A stretch of 64,000 nt of DNA from Solwaraspora sp. WMMD792. GTDB taxonomy: Bacteria > Actinomycetota > Actinomycetes > Mycobacteriales > Micromonosporaceae. Below are positions 16,567-25,158 of this stretch, one piece after another. The notes under the pieces were generated by a model that searched no databases, had not been told where the DNA came from, and saw nothing but the letters and a program-made list of their open reading frames with translations. Numbering within the stretch: the first letter of the stretch is position 1; every line of letters starts with the position of its first letter. A program made the translations under genes and the position numbers. The stretch covers positions 558,001 to 622,000 of the forward strand of contig NZ_JARUBH010000009.1 of assembly GCF_029626105.1 (NCBI RefSeq), written 5' to 3'.

Positions 16567-18223
16567 CGTCGGTCGGCACCCGCCCGCTGCCGTTCAGCGG
16601 ACCGCTGGCGATCAGCGGCTCGGTGCCCGGCGGCAGCGACACCGGTTCGGCACCGAAGTTCGTCACCACGGTCACCTCGTCGGCGCAGTAGGCGAGTACG
16701 TCCTCCGGCGACTCCAGCCACCGCAGCCGGCCGGCGCCGAGCCCCAGCTCGCGGCGCAGTCGCAGCGCCGTCCGGTACAGCTCGTAGGTCGACCCCGGCA
16801 CGTCGCGCTGCCGGTCGAGGGCGTACTCGGCCCACACCGGCGGCTGCGGCAGCCAGCTGGCGTCGGTCGGCCCGAACCCGTACGACGGGCTGTCCGCCTC
16901 CCACGGGATCGGCACCCGGCAGCCGTCCCGACCCCGCTCGGTGTGGTCGGTGCGCCGCCAGGTCGGGTCCTGCCGGACCTCGTCCGGCAGCGTGGTGTGC
17001 TCCGGCAGACCCAGCTCCTCACCCTGGTAGAGGTAGGCCGAGCCGGGCAGCGCCAGCATCAGCAGGGTGGCGGCGCGGGCCCGGCGCAGCCCCAGCGCGG
17101 TGTCCGGCTGCGGGTCGTTCGCGCCGATGCCGCGCGGCCGGGCCGCGCCGATCGGCAGCGCCAGCCGGGTGGCGTGGCGCAGCACATCATGGTTGGACAA
17201 CACCCAGGTGGTGGGCGCGCCGACCTTGTCGGTGGCGGCCAACGAGCGTTCGATCACCGTACGCTGCGCCTCGGAGGTCCACGCCGCCTCCAGGTACTCG
17301 AAGTTGAACGCCTGGTGCATCTCGTCCGGTCGGACGTACGCGGCGAGCCGCTCCGCCGGCTGCACCCACGCCTCGGCGACCAGGATCTGCTCCCCGGGGT
17401 GCTCGTCCAGCACCGACCGCCACTGCCGGTAGATGTCGTGTACGCCGTCCTGGTCCCACATCGGCGGGCGGGGCTGGTCGACGTGGTCGCCGGAGGTGGT
17501 TTCCTCCGGGTAGTGCCAGTCGGCCAGGTCGGCCTGCTTGACCAGGCCGTGCGCCACGTCGACCCGGAAGCCGTCGACGCCCCGGTCCAGCCAGAACCGC
17601 AGGATGGCCACGAACTCGTCGCGGACCTGCGTGGAGTCCCAGTTGAGGTCGGGCTGGCCGGCGTCGAACAGGTGCAGGTACCACTGGCCCGGCGTACCGT
17701 CCGGGTTGTCGGTCCTGGTCCAGGCCGGGCCGCCGAAGACGGACCGCCAGCTGTTCGGCGGCTGTTCCCCGTTCGGGCCGCGGCCGTCGCGGAAGATGTA
17801 CCGGTCCCGGGCCGGGCTGCCCGGCTCGGCGCCGAGCGCCTCGACGAACCAGGGGTGTGCCGACGAGGTGTGGTTCGGTACCAGGTCGACGATCACCCGC
17901 AGCCCCCGGTCGTGGGCCTCGGCGATCAGCCGGTCGGCGTCGGCGAGCCGGCCGAAGATCGGGTCGACGTCGCGGTAGTCGGCCACGTCGTAGCCGGCGT
18001 CGGCCTGCGGCGACGGGTAGAACGGTGACAGCCAGATCGCGTCGACGCCGAGGGCGACGAGATCGTCCAGCCGGGCGACGACGCCGGGCAGGTCACCGAT
18101 GCCGTCGCCGTCGGAGTCGGCGAACGACCGGGGGTAGATCTGGTAGATGACCGCCTCCCGCCACCAGTCGGTGCCGGTACGGTTCCCGGCACCGTCACGG
18201 GTACGGGTCGATGGCGTGTTCAC
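16535..18223 (-). CDS. aglA: Alpha-glucosidase (GH13)
   Basis: 562 residues of the GH13 family, oligo-1,6-glucosidase/alpha-glucosidase type. Present are WWREAVIYQIYPRSF, DAIWLSPFYPSPQADAGYDV, VDLVPNHTS, the nucleophile Asp in DGFRVDVAHG, the general acid Glu in ILVAEAW and the conserved LSNHDV. It should act in the cytoplasm on imported alpha-glucosides, there being no signal peptide. GTG 18223 has GAGGAG eight bases upstream. It is the last gene of an operon led by the solute-binding protein at 22884. Confidence 0.93.
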   Translation of the reverse strand: MNTPSTRTRDGAGNRTGTDWWREAVIYQIYPRSFADSDGDGIGDLPGVVARLDDLVALGVDAIWLSPFYPSPQADAGYDVADYRDVDPIFGRLADADRLIAEAHDRGLRVIVDLVPNHTSSAHPWFVEALGAEPGSPARDRYIFRDGRGPNGEQPPNSWRSVFGGPAWTRTDNPDGTPGQWYLHLFDAGQPDLNWDSTQVRDEFVAILRFWLDRGVDGFRVDVAHGLVKQADLADWHYPEETTSGDHVDQPRPPMWDQDGVHDIYRQWRSVLDEHPGEQILVAEAWVQPAERLAAYVRPDEMHQAFNFEYLEAAWTSEAQRTVIERSLAATDKVGAPTTWVLSNHDVLRHATRLALPIGAARPRGIGANDPQPDTALGLRRARAATLLMLALPGSAYLYQGEELGLPEHTTLPDEVRQDPTWRRTDHTERGRDGCRVPIPWEADSPSYGFGPTDASWLPQPPVWAEYALDRQRDVPGSTYELYRTALRLRRELGLGAGRLRWLESPEDVLAYCADEVTVVTNFGAEPVSLPPGTEPLIASGPLNGSGRVPTDVTVWARQRVR

Positions 18224-18336
18224 CAGTATGCTCCTCAGTTCAGCTCGGTTGGCGGGGTTTACCTGCTGCCAGGAACGTCTCTGTCAGCAGGCTTACCAGT
18301 GCCTCGTACGTGGGTCTACCAGGTCGGCCGGTGCGG

Positions 18337-19359
18337 TTACCCGGTTTCCCGGGGTGGCGCGGTCGACTCGCGGACCACCAGTCGGGTGGGCAGGGTCACC
18401 GTGTCGGTCGGCTCGGCGGCGGTGCCGGCCAGCGGGCCGAGCAGCGTACCGGCGGCCAGCCGGCCCTGCTCGGCGGCGGGTTGGGCGACGGTGGTCAGCC
18501 CGACCACCCGGGCCACGTCGTGGTCGTCGATGCCGATCACGCTGACGTCGGCCGGCACCCGCAACCCGGCCTGCCGCAGCACGGCGATGGCGCCGAGCGC
18601 CATCTCGTCGCAGGCGGCGAAGATCGCGGTCGGCACCGGGCCACGGCGCAGCAGTTCTGCCGTGGCCAGTCCGCCGCCGGCGATGGTGAAGTCGCCCTCC
18701 ACGTCCAGTGCCGGGTCCGGGGTGAGACCGGCCGTGACCAGTGCTTCCCGGTAGCCGCGGCGGCGGTCCAGGTGAGCGGTGAAGGCCAGTTCTTCACCGG
18801 AGTTGCCGGAGATGTGGGCGATCCGCCGGTGCCCGAGCCCGATCAGGTGGCCGGTGGCGGTCCGGGCGGCGGCCACGTCGTCGATCCGGATGCTGGGCCA
18901 GCCGGGCACGCCGGTGCCGGAGCTGACCGTGACCCCCGGCATGCCCAACGCGGAGATGGCGGCGAAGTCGGTCCGGCGCAGCGGGGTGGCGACCAGCATC
19001 AGCGCGTCCACCCGGTGGCGCAGGCTGGCGGTGTGCAGCATCCGCTGCCGGGCGTTCTCCCGCCCGCCGAGGTTGTACAGCAGCAGGTCGTAGCCGGCTT
19101 CCTGCAGCGTGTCCTCGGCGGCTTCGACGACGGTGCTGAAGAACCAGCGGGTGATCCGGGGCACCACGACCGCGACGGCCCGGGTCTTGCCGCCGGCCAG
19201 CCGCGACGCGCTGGGCGAGGCGATGTATCCGAGTTGCGCGGCGGCGTCGAGGACCCGCAGCCGGGTCGCCTCGGTGACCGTCGGCAGGCCCCGCAGGGCC
19301 CGCGAGACGGTCGCCGTGGAGACCCCGGCCAGCCGGGCGACGTCGTCGATTCTGGTCAT
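18337..19359 (-). CDS. LacI-family transcriptional regulator
   Basis: 340 residues with the LacI headpiece at 1-50 (TRIDDVARLAGVSTATVSRA) and a periplasmic-binding-like effector domain (GYDLLLYNLGG, HISGNSGEELAFTAHLDRRR, VIGIDDHDVA). It lies inside the alpha-glucoside operon between malG-type and aglA genes, so it very likely represses that operon (AglR/MalR role) and lets go on binding an alpha-glucoside. Its predicted operator, with AAGCGCTT at its centre, lies upstream of the solute-binding gene. Confidence 0.93.
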   Translation of the reverse strand: MTRIDDVARLAGVSTATVSRALRGLPTVTEATRLRVLDAAAQLGYIASPSASRLAGGKTRAVAVVVPRITRWFFSTVVEAAEDTLQEAGYDLLLYNLGGRENARQRMLHTASLRHRVDALMLVATPLRRTDFAAISALGMPGVTVSSGTGVPGWPSIRIDDVAAARTATGHLIGLGHRRIAHISGNSGEELAFTAHLDRRRGYREALVTAGLTPDPALDVEGDFTIAGGGLATAELLRRGPVPTAIFAACDEMALGAIAVLRQAGLRVPADVSVIGIDDHDVARVVGLTTVAQPAAEQGRLAAGTLLGPLAGTAAEPTDTVTLPTRLVVRESTAPPRETG

Positions 19360-19409
19360 GGATCATCACCTCGCCCTCCGCGCGGTCGCGGCCGGCGTCG
19401 CCCTCGCGG

Positions 19410-20387
19410 TCAGCCCTTGACGCTGCCGGCCAGCAGCCCTCGGACGAAGTACCGCTGCAGGGAGAGGAAGACGATCAACGGCACGATGATCGAGACGAAG
19501 GCGCCCGAGGTCAGGCGTTGCCATTGATCACCTCGGGTGCCGGCGAGTTCGGCCAGCCGTACCGTCAGTGGTGCCACCCGACTCTCGCCACCCGCGAAGA
19601 TCAACGCGACGAGCAGGTCGTTCCACACCCAGAGGAACTGGAAGATGCCGAACGCGGCCAGCGCCGGGGCGATCAGCGGCAGCACGATGGTCCGGAAGAT
19701 CTTCGGGTGGCTGGCCCCGTCGACCCGGGCCGCCTCCATCAGGTCCTTGGGCAGCTGCGACACGAAGTTGTGCAGCAGGAAGACGCCCAGCGGCAGCGCG
19801 AAGCAGGTGTGCGCGAACCAGACCTGGACGTAGCGTTCGTAGCTGTCCAGCCCCCAGGGCGGGGTGATGGTGACGCCGCCGATGGTGGTGCCCTGCGAGA
19901 AGAACCGCAGCAACGGCACCAGCGCCATCTGCAGCGGCACGATCTGCAGCGCGAAGATGCAGATGTAGATCAGGTCCCGGCCGCGGAAGTTGATCCAGGC
20001 CAGCGCGTACGCGGCCAGTGCCGCGAAGGCCAGCGGGAACAGCACCGACGGGATGGTGATCACCAGCGAGTTGACGAAGTAGCTGGACAACTGCCCGGAC
20101 GACGAGGACCGGCCGAACAGCACGTCCTGGTAGTTCTGCAGAGTGACCTGCGGGTTGGTGAAGAAGGTCCACCAACCGGTGGTCCGGATCTCCTCGGCCG
20201 GTCGGAACGAGGAGACGAACAGACCGAACGTCGGGATGGTCCAGATCACCGCGATGACGATCGCGACGATCGTCGCTGTCGGAGTGTTGAGCCGCTTACG
20301 TACCCGGCCGACCCGGGTACGGGGCCGTTCCTCCCCGCTGCTGGCCGGAGCGGCCACGGGGGGCGTGGTGGTGGTCACGGGTGTCAC
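19410..20387 (-). CDS. Carbohydrate ABC transporter permease (MalG/AglG type)
   Basis: 325 residues, six membrane helices, with the EAA loop visible as LMEAARVDGASHPKIFRTIVL that contacts the shared ATPase. The N-terminus is a basic cytosolic tail before TIVAIVIAVIWTIPTFGLF. GTG 20387 overlaps the stop of the preceding permease (GTGA), so both subunits are made in step. No ATPase gene is present; as in Streptomyces, a global MsiK-type ATPase probably energises it. Confidence 0.94.
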   Translation of the reverse strand: MTPVTTTTPPVAAPASSGEERPRTRVGRVRKRLNTPTATIVAIVIAVIWTIPTFGLFVSSFRPAEEIRTTGWWTFFTNPQVTLQNYQDVLFGRSSSSGQLSSYFVNSLVITIPSVLFPLAFAALAAYALAWINFRGRDLIYICIFALQIVPLQMALVPLLRFFSQGTTIGGVTITPPWGLDSYERYVQVWFAHTCFALPLGVFLLHNFVSQLPKDLMEAARVDGASHPKIFRTIVLPLIAPALAAFGIFQFLWVWNDLLVALIFAGGESRVAPLTVRLAELAGTRGDQWQRLTSGAFVSIIVPLIVFLSLQRYFVRGLLAGSVKG

Positions 20388-21448
20388 ACCTCCCGCTGCT
20401 TGCGCAGGTTACGGATCTGGTAGATGACGATCGGGATGACCAGCACGAACAGGAACACCGCCAGGGCCGAGCCGTAGCCGTTCTGGCCGTAGCGGAACGC
20501 CTGGTTGTACATCTCGTTGGCGATCACACCGGTGTCGTAGTTGCCGTTGGTCATCGTCCGGACGATGTCGAAGACCTTCAGGGTGGCGATCGAGATGGTC
20601 ACCACCACGACGATCAGCGCCGGGCGGATGCTCGGCATGGTGACCCGCCAGAACATCTGCCAGGCGTTCACCCCGTCGAGGCGGGCGGCTTCGATGATGT
20701 CGGCCGGGATCGCCTTGATCGCGGCGGAGAGCACGACCATCGCGAATCCGGCCTGGATCCAGATCATCACCACGATCAGCAGCAGCGTGTTCAGTGGCGC
20801 GTTCAGTTGCAGCCAGCGCTGCGGTTCCCAACCGAACAGGGTGACCAGGTAGTTGAGCAGGCCGTACTGCTCCTGTTCGCCGCCCCGGTACGCGTAGACG
20901 AACCGCCAGATGATGCTGGCGCCGACGAAGGAGATCGCCATCGGCATGAAGACCAGCGACTTGGCCAATGCCTCGAACCGGGCCTTGTCCACCATGATCG
21001 CGTAGAGCAGGCCGATCGCGGTCGCCACCGTCGGCACCAGGATCACCCAGATCAGGGTGTTGGTCAGCACCTGGATGATCTCGTCCTGGGAGAACATCCA
21101 CCGGTAGTTCTCCAGACCCACCCAGTTCTCGCTGCGTCCGTCCATGAACGACAGGACGGTGGTGCGCAGCGCCGGAATGACCAGCCCGATCCCGAGCAGC
21201 AGCAGGGCTGGCAGCAGAAAGAACAGGCCGAACAGGCCTTCGCCGCCGCGTCGGGGTCGGCCGATCGGCACCGATCCGCCACCACCACCGGCGCTGGCCG
21301 CGATCAGCCGCTGCTCCCGTCGGCGGGCGAACCAGCTCGGCACCGCGTCGAGCAACAGCAGCATGCCGCCGACGATCACCACGAACGCGATCAGGCCGTA
21401 CAGCAGCATCAACAGCTTCGGGTACTGCTCAGCGAAGTCGAAGTACAT
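20384..21448 (-). CDS. Carbohydrate ABC transporter permease (MalF/AglF type)
   Basis: 354 residues. Two helices at the N-terminus (LLMLLYGLIAFVVIVGGMLL and a second after a charged linker) precede the usual six-helix permease with EAA loop IIEAARLDGVNAWQMFWRVT. The ATG at 21448 has GGGAGGG just upstream; a TTG four codons earlier is less likely. It forms the membrane channel with the MalG-type subunit and receives sugar from the lipoprotein encoded upstream. Confidence 0.93.
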   Translation of the reverse strand: MYFDFAEQYPKLLMLLYGLIAFVVIVGGMLLLLDAVPSWFARRREQRLIAASAGGGGGSVPIGRPRRGGEGLFGLFFLLPALLLLGIGLVIPALRTTVLSFMDGRSENWVGLENYRWMFSQDEIIQVLTNTLIWVILVPTVATAIGLLYAIMVDKARFEALAKSLVFMPMAISFVGASIIWRFVYAYRGGEQEQYGLLNYLVTLFGWEPQRWLQLNAPLNTLLLIVVMIWIQAGFAMVVLSAAIKAIPADIIEAARLDGVNAWQMFWRVTMPSIRPALIVVVVTISIATLKVFDIVRTMTNGNYDTGVIANEMYNQAFRYGQNGYGSALAVFLFVLVIPIVIYQIRNLRKQREV

Positions 21449-21488
21449 CCGCCCTCCCAACGGATCGTCGACCGGAGCCAGCTATGGT

Positions 21489-21531
21489 GCGGCCGGCCCA
21501 CCCCCGGTGTGATCGTGGGTGGGCCGGCCGC
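21489..21531 (-). terminator. Intercistronic hairpin between solute-binding and permease genes
   Basis: A perfect 15-bp stem (21489-21503 with 21517-21531) and 13-base loop lie just after the solute-binding gene. As in maltose operons, such a hairpin can stabilise the upstream message or partly terminate, giving more binding protein than permease. Confidence 0.7.
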
Positions 21532-21537
21532 GTGATG

Positions 21538-22884
21538 TCAGCTGGTCGGCCAGGAGCCTTCGATGTAGTCGAGGGTCTCTTCGGTGCTCTGGCCGCTGAG
21601 CCAGTCCACCATGCCGCGCCAGAAGGTGCCGGCGCCGACCGCGGCCGGCATCAGGTCCGAACCGTCGAAGCGGAACGTGGTGTTCTCGTCCTGCAGGATC
21701 TCCACGGAGAGCCGGTCGATCGGGTTCTCCACGTTGGCGATGTCCAGCCCGCTGTTGGCCGACACCCAGTTGCCGAGCGAGGCCCGGCTGTTGGCGTACT
21801 CCGGCGAGGCCAGGTAGGTCTGCACCGCCTGGACCTCGGGCCGGTCGGCGAAGGCCACGGTGAACTCGCCACCGCCGAGGACCGGCTGGCCGGCGCTCGG
21901 GTCGTTGGTCGGGAAGTAGAACGCGAAGACGTCGCCGTCCTCGGCCACCTCGGTGCCCTCCGGCCACTGGTTGGCGTAGAAGCTGGCCTGCCGGTGCAGC
22001 GCGCAGTCACCGTCGAGGATCGGCACGCCCGCCTCCTGGAACGCGGTCGCGGTGATGCTGGAGACGCCACCGAAGCCGCCGTTGACGTACTCCTCGTTCT
22101 TGAGGATCGAGCCGGCCTGGTCGACGGCCTCGGCGACCCGCGGGTCGTTGAACGGGATGTCGTGGGTGGTCCACTGGTCGTAGACCTCCGGCGTCTGGGT
22201 CCGGAGCATGATGTCCTCGATCCAGTCGGTGGCCGGCCAGCCGGTGGCGTCACCGGACTCGACCCCGACGCACCACGGCTTGGTGCCGGTGGCGGCGACC
22301 TCGTCGCTGAGCGCGATCAGCTCGTCCCAGGTCTCCGGCACGGTCCAGCCGTTGTCGGCGAACATGCTCGGCGAGTACCAGACGAAGGACTTGACGTTGG
22401 AGCCGAGCGGAGCGCCGTAGAAGGTGCCGTCGACCGTGCCGTACGCCAGCCAGTCCTCGCTGTAGTTGGCCTCGGCCATCGCCTTGGTCTCGTCCGAGGC
22501 GGCCTGCAGCTGGCCGGCCTCGGCGAACCGGCCGAGCAGGCCGGGCTGCGGGATGAAGGCGATGTCCGGCGGGTTACCGCCGTCCACCCGGACCTGCAGC
22601 TGGGCTTCGAACTCGCCACTGCCCTCGTAGCGGATGTCGATGCCGGTGCAGTCGACGAACTCGCTCCAGGACTGCTCGAGCAGGTCCGCCTCGGCGTCAC
22701 GGATCGAGGCGTAGATCGTCACCTCGGTGCCGTCGTTGCCCTGGTAGTCACTGTATGGGGCGCATTCCTCGGACTCCGGGTCCGCACTGGTGCCGCTGTC
22801 GGAAACACACGCCGTCGAGGCGAGGGCCAGCCCGAGCACGCTGGCGAGCGCGAAGGCCTGGCGTGGTCTGGTGAAGACCGCCAT
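21538..22884 (-). CDS. Sugar-binding lipoprotein of the alpha-glucoside ABC transporter
   Basis: 448 residues. A signal peptide with lipobox LASTAC puts the lipidated Cys at residue 26. The mature part is a family 1 extracellular solute-binding protein (EVTIYASIRDAEADLLEQ, IDIRYEGSGEFEAQLQVR, PDIAFIPQPGLLGRFAEAG, KSFVWYSPSMFADNGWTVP). ATG 22884 has a GGGAGAA site; in-frame upstream sequence looks non-coding. It is the first gene of the five-gene operon, and context with aglA suggests maltose/trehalose-type alpha-glucosides. Confidence 0.93.
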   Translation of the reverse strand: MAVFTRPRQAFALASVLGLALASTACVSDSGTSADPESEECAPYSDYQGNDGTEVTIYASIRDAEADLLEQSWSEFVDCTGIDIRYEGSGEFEAQLQVRVDGGNPPDIAFIPQPGLLGRFAEAGQLQAASDETKAMAEANYSEDWLAYGTVDGTFYGAPLGSNVKSFVWYSPSMFADNGWTVPETWDELIALSDEVAATGTKPWCVGVESGDATGWPATDWIEDIMLRTQTPEVYDQWTTHDIPFNDPRVAEAVDQAGSILKNEEYVNGGFGGVSSITATAFQEAGVPILDGDCALHRQASFYANQWPEGTEVAEDGDVFAFYFPTNDPSAGQPVLGGGEFTVAFADRPEVQAVQTYLASPEYANSRASLGNWVSANSGLDIANVENPIDRLSVEILQDENTTFRFDGSDLMPAAVGAGTFWRGMVDWLSGQSTEETLDYIEGSWPTS

Positions 22885-22968
22885 GGAGCGTTCTCCCTTC
22901 CTAGCCGGCGGGCCCCGCGTCCCTGCGGTCTGGCTGCGCCGGTCGGTTGCTGTCTGGGCGTCTTCACA

Positions 22969-22982
22969 TGTAAGCGCTTGCA
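22969..22982. promoter_or_regulatory. LacI-family operator of the alpha-glucoside operon
   Basis: TGTAAGCGCTTGCA has a perfect AAGCGCTT core, the canonical LacI/MalR-type half-site pair, with a second partial copy (GGAAGCGCG) ten bases on. It lies 85 bases before the solute-binding gene's ATG where the promoter should be. Confidence 0.75.
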
Positions 22983-23047
22983 ATGGAAGCGCGTCCAGTC
23001 CTGACCAGCTACGAGCCAGTAACGATTCGGAAACCTTGACCCGCTAC

Positions 23048-23506
23048 TCAGCTGTTGAGCTGCCAGATGGACAGGTTCAGCGCGGCGGCGAAGGTGACCC
23101 AGCCCCAGTACGGGACCATCAGCAGAGCGGCCGGTCGCCAGACCCGCCAGAACAGCACCACGGTGGCGCCGACGAGCAGCCAGAGGAGCACGATCTCGAC
23201 GAACGCCAGACCGTACCGGCCGGCGGCGAAGAACAGCGGTGTCCAGGCGGCGTTGAGCACCAGCTGGGCCAGCCAACTGGCGATCGCCAGGCCGACACCG
23301 GTCCGCCGCCAGACGGTGAACCCGGCGACGGCGATCAGCACGTACAGGATGGTCCAGACCGGGCTGAACAGCCAGGACGGCGGTGCCCAGGACGGCTGGA
23401 CCAGTTCGGCGTATCGGGAACCGGCGTCGCGGGCGGCGAACGCCCCGACCGCCGCAGCCGCCGCCACCAGGCCGAGGAACACCGGTAGACCCCACCACGA
23501 GCGCAT
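23048..23506 (-). CDS. TspO/MBR family protein
   Basis: 152 residues, five membrane helices and the family signatures PSWAPPSWLFSPVWTILYVL, AWTPLFF and LVPYWGWVTFAAALNLSIW. TspO proteins are tryptophan-rich membrane proteins that bind tetrapyrroles or cholesterol-like ligands and act in stress responses. The gene stands alone. Just upstream of its start, the segment carrying the ribosome-binding site is duplicated (see repeat at 23508). Confidence 0.93.
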   Translation of the reverse strand: MRSWWGLPVFLGLVAAAAAVGAFAARDAGSRYAELVQPSWAPPSWLFSPVWTILYVLIAVAGFTVWRRTGVGLAIASWLAQLVLNAAWTPLFFAAGRYGLAFVEIVLLWLLVGATVVLFWRVWRPAALLMVPYWGWVTFAAALNLSIWQLNS

Positions 23507-23507
23507 G

Positions 23508-23552
23508 GCGACTCCAGGGAACAGCAGATCGGGGAGCGCGTAGCGACTCCAG
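23508..23552. repeat. Duplicated ribosome-binding region upstream of tspO
   Basis: GCGACTCCAGGGAACAGCAG at 23508 recurs with one change at 23533, a 25-bp period. On the coding strand this copies the ribosome-binding site but not the ATG. Confidence 0.7.
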
Positions 23553-23692
23553 GGAACAACAGGTCAGGCCGGGGCCGCCGTTGCCGGTCCGCGGTGGGGA
23601 GGACCGGGCCGGTTCCGGCGGCCCCGGCAGGCGCGGGGTCGATGTGGTCAGGTCGATGTCGGTCGAGAGGGCCGGGGGTACGCCCGGCACCG

Positions 23693-23836
23693 TCAAGCGA
23701 ACAGGCTCACGCCACCGGGACCGACCAGCAGCCCGACGACGATCAGCACGATGCCCCAGAGCAGCTGCCGGCGGAACAGCGCGAGAACGCCGGCGACGAC
23801 CAGGACGACTGCGAGAATCCAGAGAAGTAGCTCCAT
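23693..23836 (-). CDS. GPGG-motif small membrane protein
   Basis: 47 residues from ATG 23836: MELLLWILAVVLVVAGVL, a short basic turn, then LLWGIVLIVVGLLVGPGG and VSLFA. Two hydrophobic helices and a C-terminal GPGG match the small actinobacterial membrane-protein family named for that motif. Its role is not known. The start is the only ATG that gives the canonical pattern. It stands between tspO and the phosphoesterase gene on the same strand. Confidence 0.8.
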   Translation of the reverse strand: MELLLWILAVVLVVAGVLALFRRQLLWGIVLIVVGLLVGPGGVSLFA

Positions 23837-23885
23837 GGTCGCTGGGTACCCTTGCGCCCGGCGACGGAAACCTTCACCGGTCTGG

Positions 23886-24608
23886 TCAAGCGACCGACCC
23901 GGCGAGCGAATAGACGCTGTACGCCTGTTTGATCACTGGATGGGCGACGTTGCGGACCCGTACCCCACCGGGTGTGGTGCCCCGTTCGCTGCCGAAGTGG
24001 GCGTGGCCGTGCACCGCGAGGTCGGTCGGTGCCGCGTCGATCGCCTCGGCCAGCAGGTAAGAACCGAGGAACGGGTAGATCTCGGGCGGCTCGCCGGTGA
24101 GCGTCTCCGGCACCGGTGAATAGTGGGTCAGCGCTATCCGTACGTCGCAATCCAGCCCGACCAGCGCCGCCCGTAGCCGATCCGCAGCGTCCGCCGTGGT
24201 GGCGACGAACGCTTTCATCTCCGGCTCGCCGAACCGGCTCGCGCACCGCCCGGCGAACCCGCCGCCGAACCCTTTGACCCCGGCCACCCCGAGCCGGCCG
24301 CCGGGGCAGTCCACCACCACGCCGTCGCCGTCGAGCACCGTGACCCCGGCGTCGCTGAGTATCCCGACCAGCTGCGGCACCTGGTCACAGTGGTGGTCGT
24401 GGTTGCCGAGCACCGCCACCACCGGGACCGCCAGACCGCCGAACTCGTCGGCCACGCACCGCGCCTCCGACTCCGTGCCGTGCCGGGTCAGGTCGCCGGC
24501 CAGCAGCAGGACGTCGGCCCGGTCGCCGAGCTGCGCCAACGCCGGGCGGAACCGGCCCAGCACGTCGCTGTCCATGTGCACGTCTCCGACGGCCGCGACG
24601 CGGATCAC
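23886..24608 (-). CDS. Metallophosphoesterase
   Basis: 240 residues of the calcineurin-like superfamily with the full motif set: GDVHMD (residues 8-13), AGDLTRHG (37-44), GNHDHH, LTHYSPV and GHAHFGS. These bind two metal ions and cleave phosphomonoesters or diesters; the substrate cannot be told. GTG 24608 overlaps the stop of the BON gene (GTGA), so the two are translated together. An alternative longer start would run through the BON gene and is unlikely. Confidence 0.9.
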   Translation of the reverse strand: MIRVAAVGDVHMDSDVLGRFRPALAQLGDRADVLLLAGDLTRHGTESEARCVADEFGGLAVPVVAVLGNHDHHCDQVPQLVGILSDAGVTVLDGDGVVVDCPGGRLGVAGVKGFGGGFAGRCASRFGEPEMKAFVATTADAADRLRAALVGLDCDVRIALTHYSPVPETLTGEPPEIYPFLGSYLLAEAIDAAPTDLAVHGHAHFGSERGTTPGGVRVRNVAHPVIKQAYSVYSLAGSVA

Positions 24609-24895
24609 GACAGCTCCTCCGTCTCGGTCGGCGCGGTGGTCCGGCTGACGACGATGTCGACGATCAGGCGTACGCCGGGGAAGCGCTCGGCCACCAGCCG
24701 GACGATTTCCGCCCGCCGGTGGGCGCTCTCGACCTCCCCGCACAACACCAGGCTGTGGTCCCGGCGGGACACGCCCACCCCCTGCTCGGCGATGTCGGCG
24801 TGCTCGCTGAGCAGCCGCTGCACCGCCGCCTCGGTGTAGCCGTCGAGCCGGTCCGGCCCGGTCTGTCGCGTCGACTGCCCCGATGTCCGGGTCAT
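24605..24895 (-). CDS. BON domain protein
   Basis: 96 residues from ATG 24895, which has AGGAGGTGGGGAG directly upstream. The single BON domain covers about residues 20-85 (YTEAAVQRLLSEHADIAEQG, SLVLCGEVESAHRRAEIVRL, RFPGVRLIVDIVV). BON domains bind phospholipid or serve as partner modules; no signal peptide is seen here, so this one seems cytosolic. It leads the two-gene operon with the phosphoesterase. Confidence 0.85.
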   Translation of the reverse strand: MTRTSGQSTRQTGPDRLDGYTEAAVQRLLSEHADIAEQGVGVSRRDHSLVLCGEVESAHRRAEIVRLVAERFPGVRLIVDIVVSRTTAPTETEELS

Positions 24896-25158
24896 CTCCC
24901 CACCTCCTGGCTGTCGTCCGGTGCCCGTCGGTGGCCTACCCGTTCCCGGCCGGTTCGTGCCTGCAGGCACAGCGCGTCACAAGGGGTGAACGGGGTGGCG
25001 ACGTGCACGTGCTCGCTACCGTTGGGAAGGTGCTCGTCACAGTGACCCATGCGCCACCACCGTCACCGTCCCGGCCCGCGCCTCGCCAGCCGTCGCCCGT
25101 ACAGTCCACGTCGTCAGCCGTGCCGCCATGCCCGCCACCGGACCCCGCAGGGAGCACA

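Noticed and set aside
18224-18336. Second LacI operator between the regulator and aglA
   Set aside because: Only a weak CCTGCTG/CAGCAGG repeat is present, without the AAGCGCTT-type core.
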